From the NCBI RefSeq assembly GCF_030409635.1, contig NZ_JAUFQF010000001.1, forward strand, positions 1,116,001 through 1,180,000: a stretch of DNA of 64,000 bases, written 5' to 3'. Under the pieces are notes generated by a model. That model saw nothing but the letters and a program-made list of their open reading frames with translations, made no database searches and was not told where the DNA came from. Position numbers and translations under genes: made by a program. Positions within the stretch are counted from its first letter, which is position 1, and every line of letters begins with the position of its first letter. Source of the stretch: Vibrio agarivorans. Lineage in GTDB: Bacteria > Pseudomonadota > Gammaproteobacteria > Enterobacterales > Vibrionaceae. Shown piece by piece: positions 63,705-64,000 of the stretch.

Positions 63705-64000
63705 ATGTGGTGGTTACTGGATGAATTCGAATCTATAAAACGATTCATCGGTGTAGGAGGCGACGTTCTCCTTGCCATATTTGTTCTTAGTCTTCTGCTT
63801 TGGACTCTCTTATTAGAGCGATGGATATATTTTGTCGCTATTGCCCCTCGAGTCGCCAAGAAGACCATAGAACAATGGAAAATACGTACTGAATACAAAA
63901 GCTGGAATGCGAAGATGATTCGTCAAGAGTTGGTGTCGATGCAAGATGTCGAAAACAAACGGGGGCTACCGATTGTTAAGGTATTAATCGCGCTTTGCCC
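63705..64000 (+). CDS. exbB2: ExbB2-type proton-channel protein, 3' end beyond the window
   Basis: 98 complete codons are visible from ATG 63705 (GGAG five bases upstream) to the window edge. The start MWWLLDEFESIKRFIGVGGDV followed by a membrane helix (LLAIFVLSLLLWTLLLERW) is typical of the short ExbB in DUF3450-TtpC-ExbB-ExbD-TonB operons. ExbD, TonB and a TPR protein would be expected downstream. Confidence 0.8.
   Translation, partial: MWWLLDEFESIKRFIGVGGDVLLAIFVLSLLLWTLLLERWIYFVAIAPRVAKKTIEQWKIRTEYKSWNAKMIRQELVSMQDVENKRGLPIVKVLIALC

Overview
The window reads as a chromosome segment of a marine gammaproteobacterium, most likely a Vibrio. Reasons: a VF530-type DNA-binding protein, a Vibrio-style TonB cluster (DUF3450, a TtpC-like long ExbB, then ExbB2), a VexAB/VmeAB-like RND pump, moderate GC, and many compact Rho-independent terminators. 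No rRNA, tRNA, CRISPR array, integrase or transposase was seen.

Layout. 1-3.4 kb: membrane PAS sensor (cut by the window edge), a histidine kinase and a di-haem peroxidase. 3.5-5.5 kb: a LysR regulator divergent from a decayed DUF917/hydantoinase fusion. 5.6-6.8 kb: a PAP2 phosphatase and a tiny secreted peptide gene. 6.8-28.6 kb: a polysaccharide-utilisation region, the main interest of the window. 28.7-47.5 kb: ordinary accessory and housekeeping genes, including a TerC gene behind a probable yybP-ykoY riboswitch, cytochrome b561, a two-component system, ThrE, patatin, a FAN1-like nuclease, YegS, an aminotransferase and PpiB. 47.7-52 kb: an RND efflux pump. 52.3-64 kb: a five-gene peptide-type ABC importer divergent from a TonB-dependent receptor, which is followed by the start of a TonB energising operon.

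The 6.8-28.6 kb region has the parts list expected for kappa-carrageenan (furcellaran) catabolism. Three secreted GH16 enzymes of kappa-carrageenase type would cut the polymer. A LamB-like porin with a MalM-like lipoprotein, plus an MFS sugar porter, would import sulfated oligosaccharides. The sulfatase and the GH127 enzyme have no signal peptide, so desulfation and removal of 3,6-anhydro-D-galactose would occur in the cytoplasm. A radical-SAM enzyme would mature the sulfatase, and a TauE/SafE permease could export the released sulfur oxyanion. The anhydro sugar would then pass through an aldehyde dehydrogenase, an enolase-superfamily cycloisomerase, a KDGal kinase and a KDPGal aldolase to pyruvate and glyceraldehyde 3-phosphate. 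An IclR and a Crp/Fnr-type regulator lie inside the locus. Substrate and individual activities are inferred from families and context.

The strongest new signal is a shared 15-bp palindrome, TCCCA-N5-TGGGA, with perfect or near-perfect copies in front of the porin/MalM pair, the MFS porter, GH16 no. 2, the iclR gene and the anhydrosugar genes, and weaker copies before GH16 no. 3 and GH127. It looks like the operator of a locus-wide regulon, with IclR the likeliest binder. Gene relics (DUF917/hydantoinase, GH1 6-phospho-beta-glucosidase, an unknown C-terminal fragment) show that the surrounding chromosome has been remodelled.
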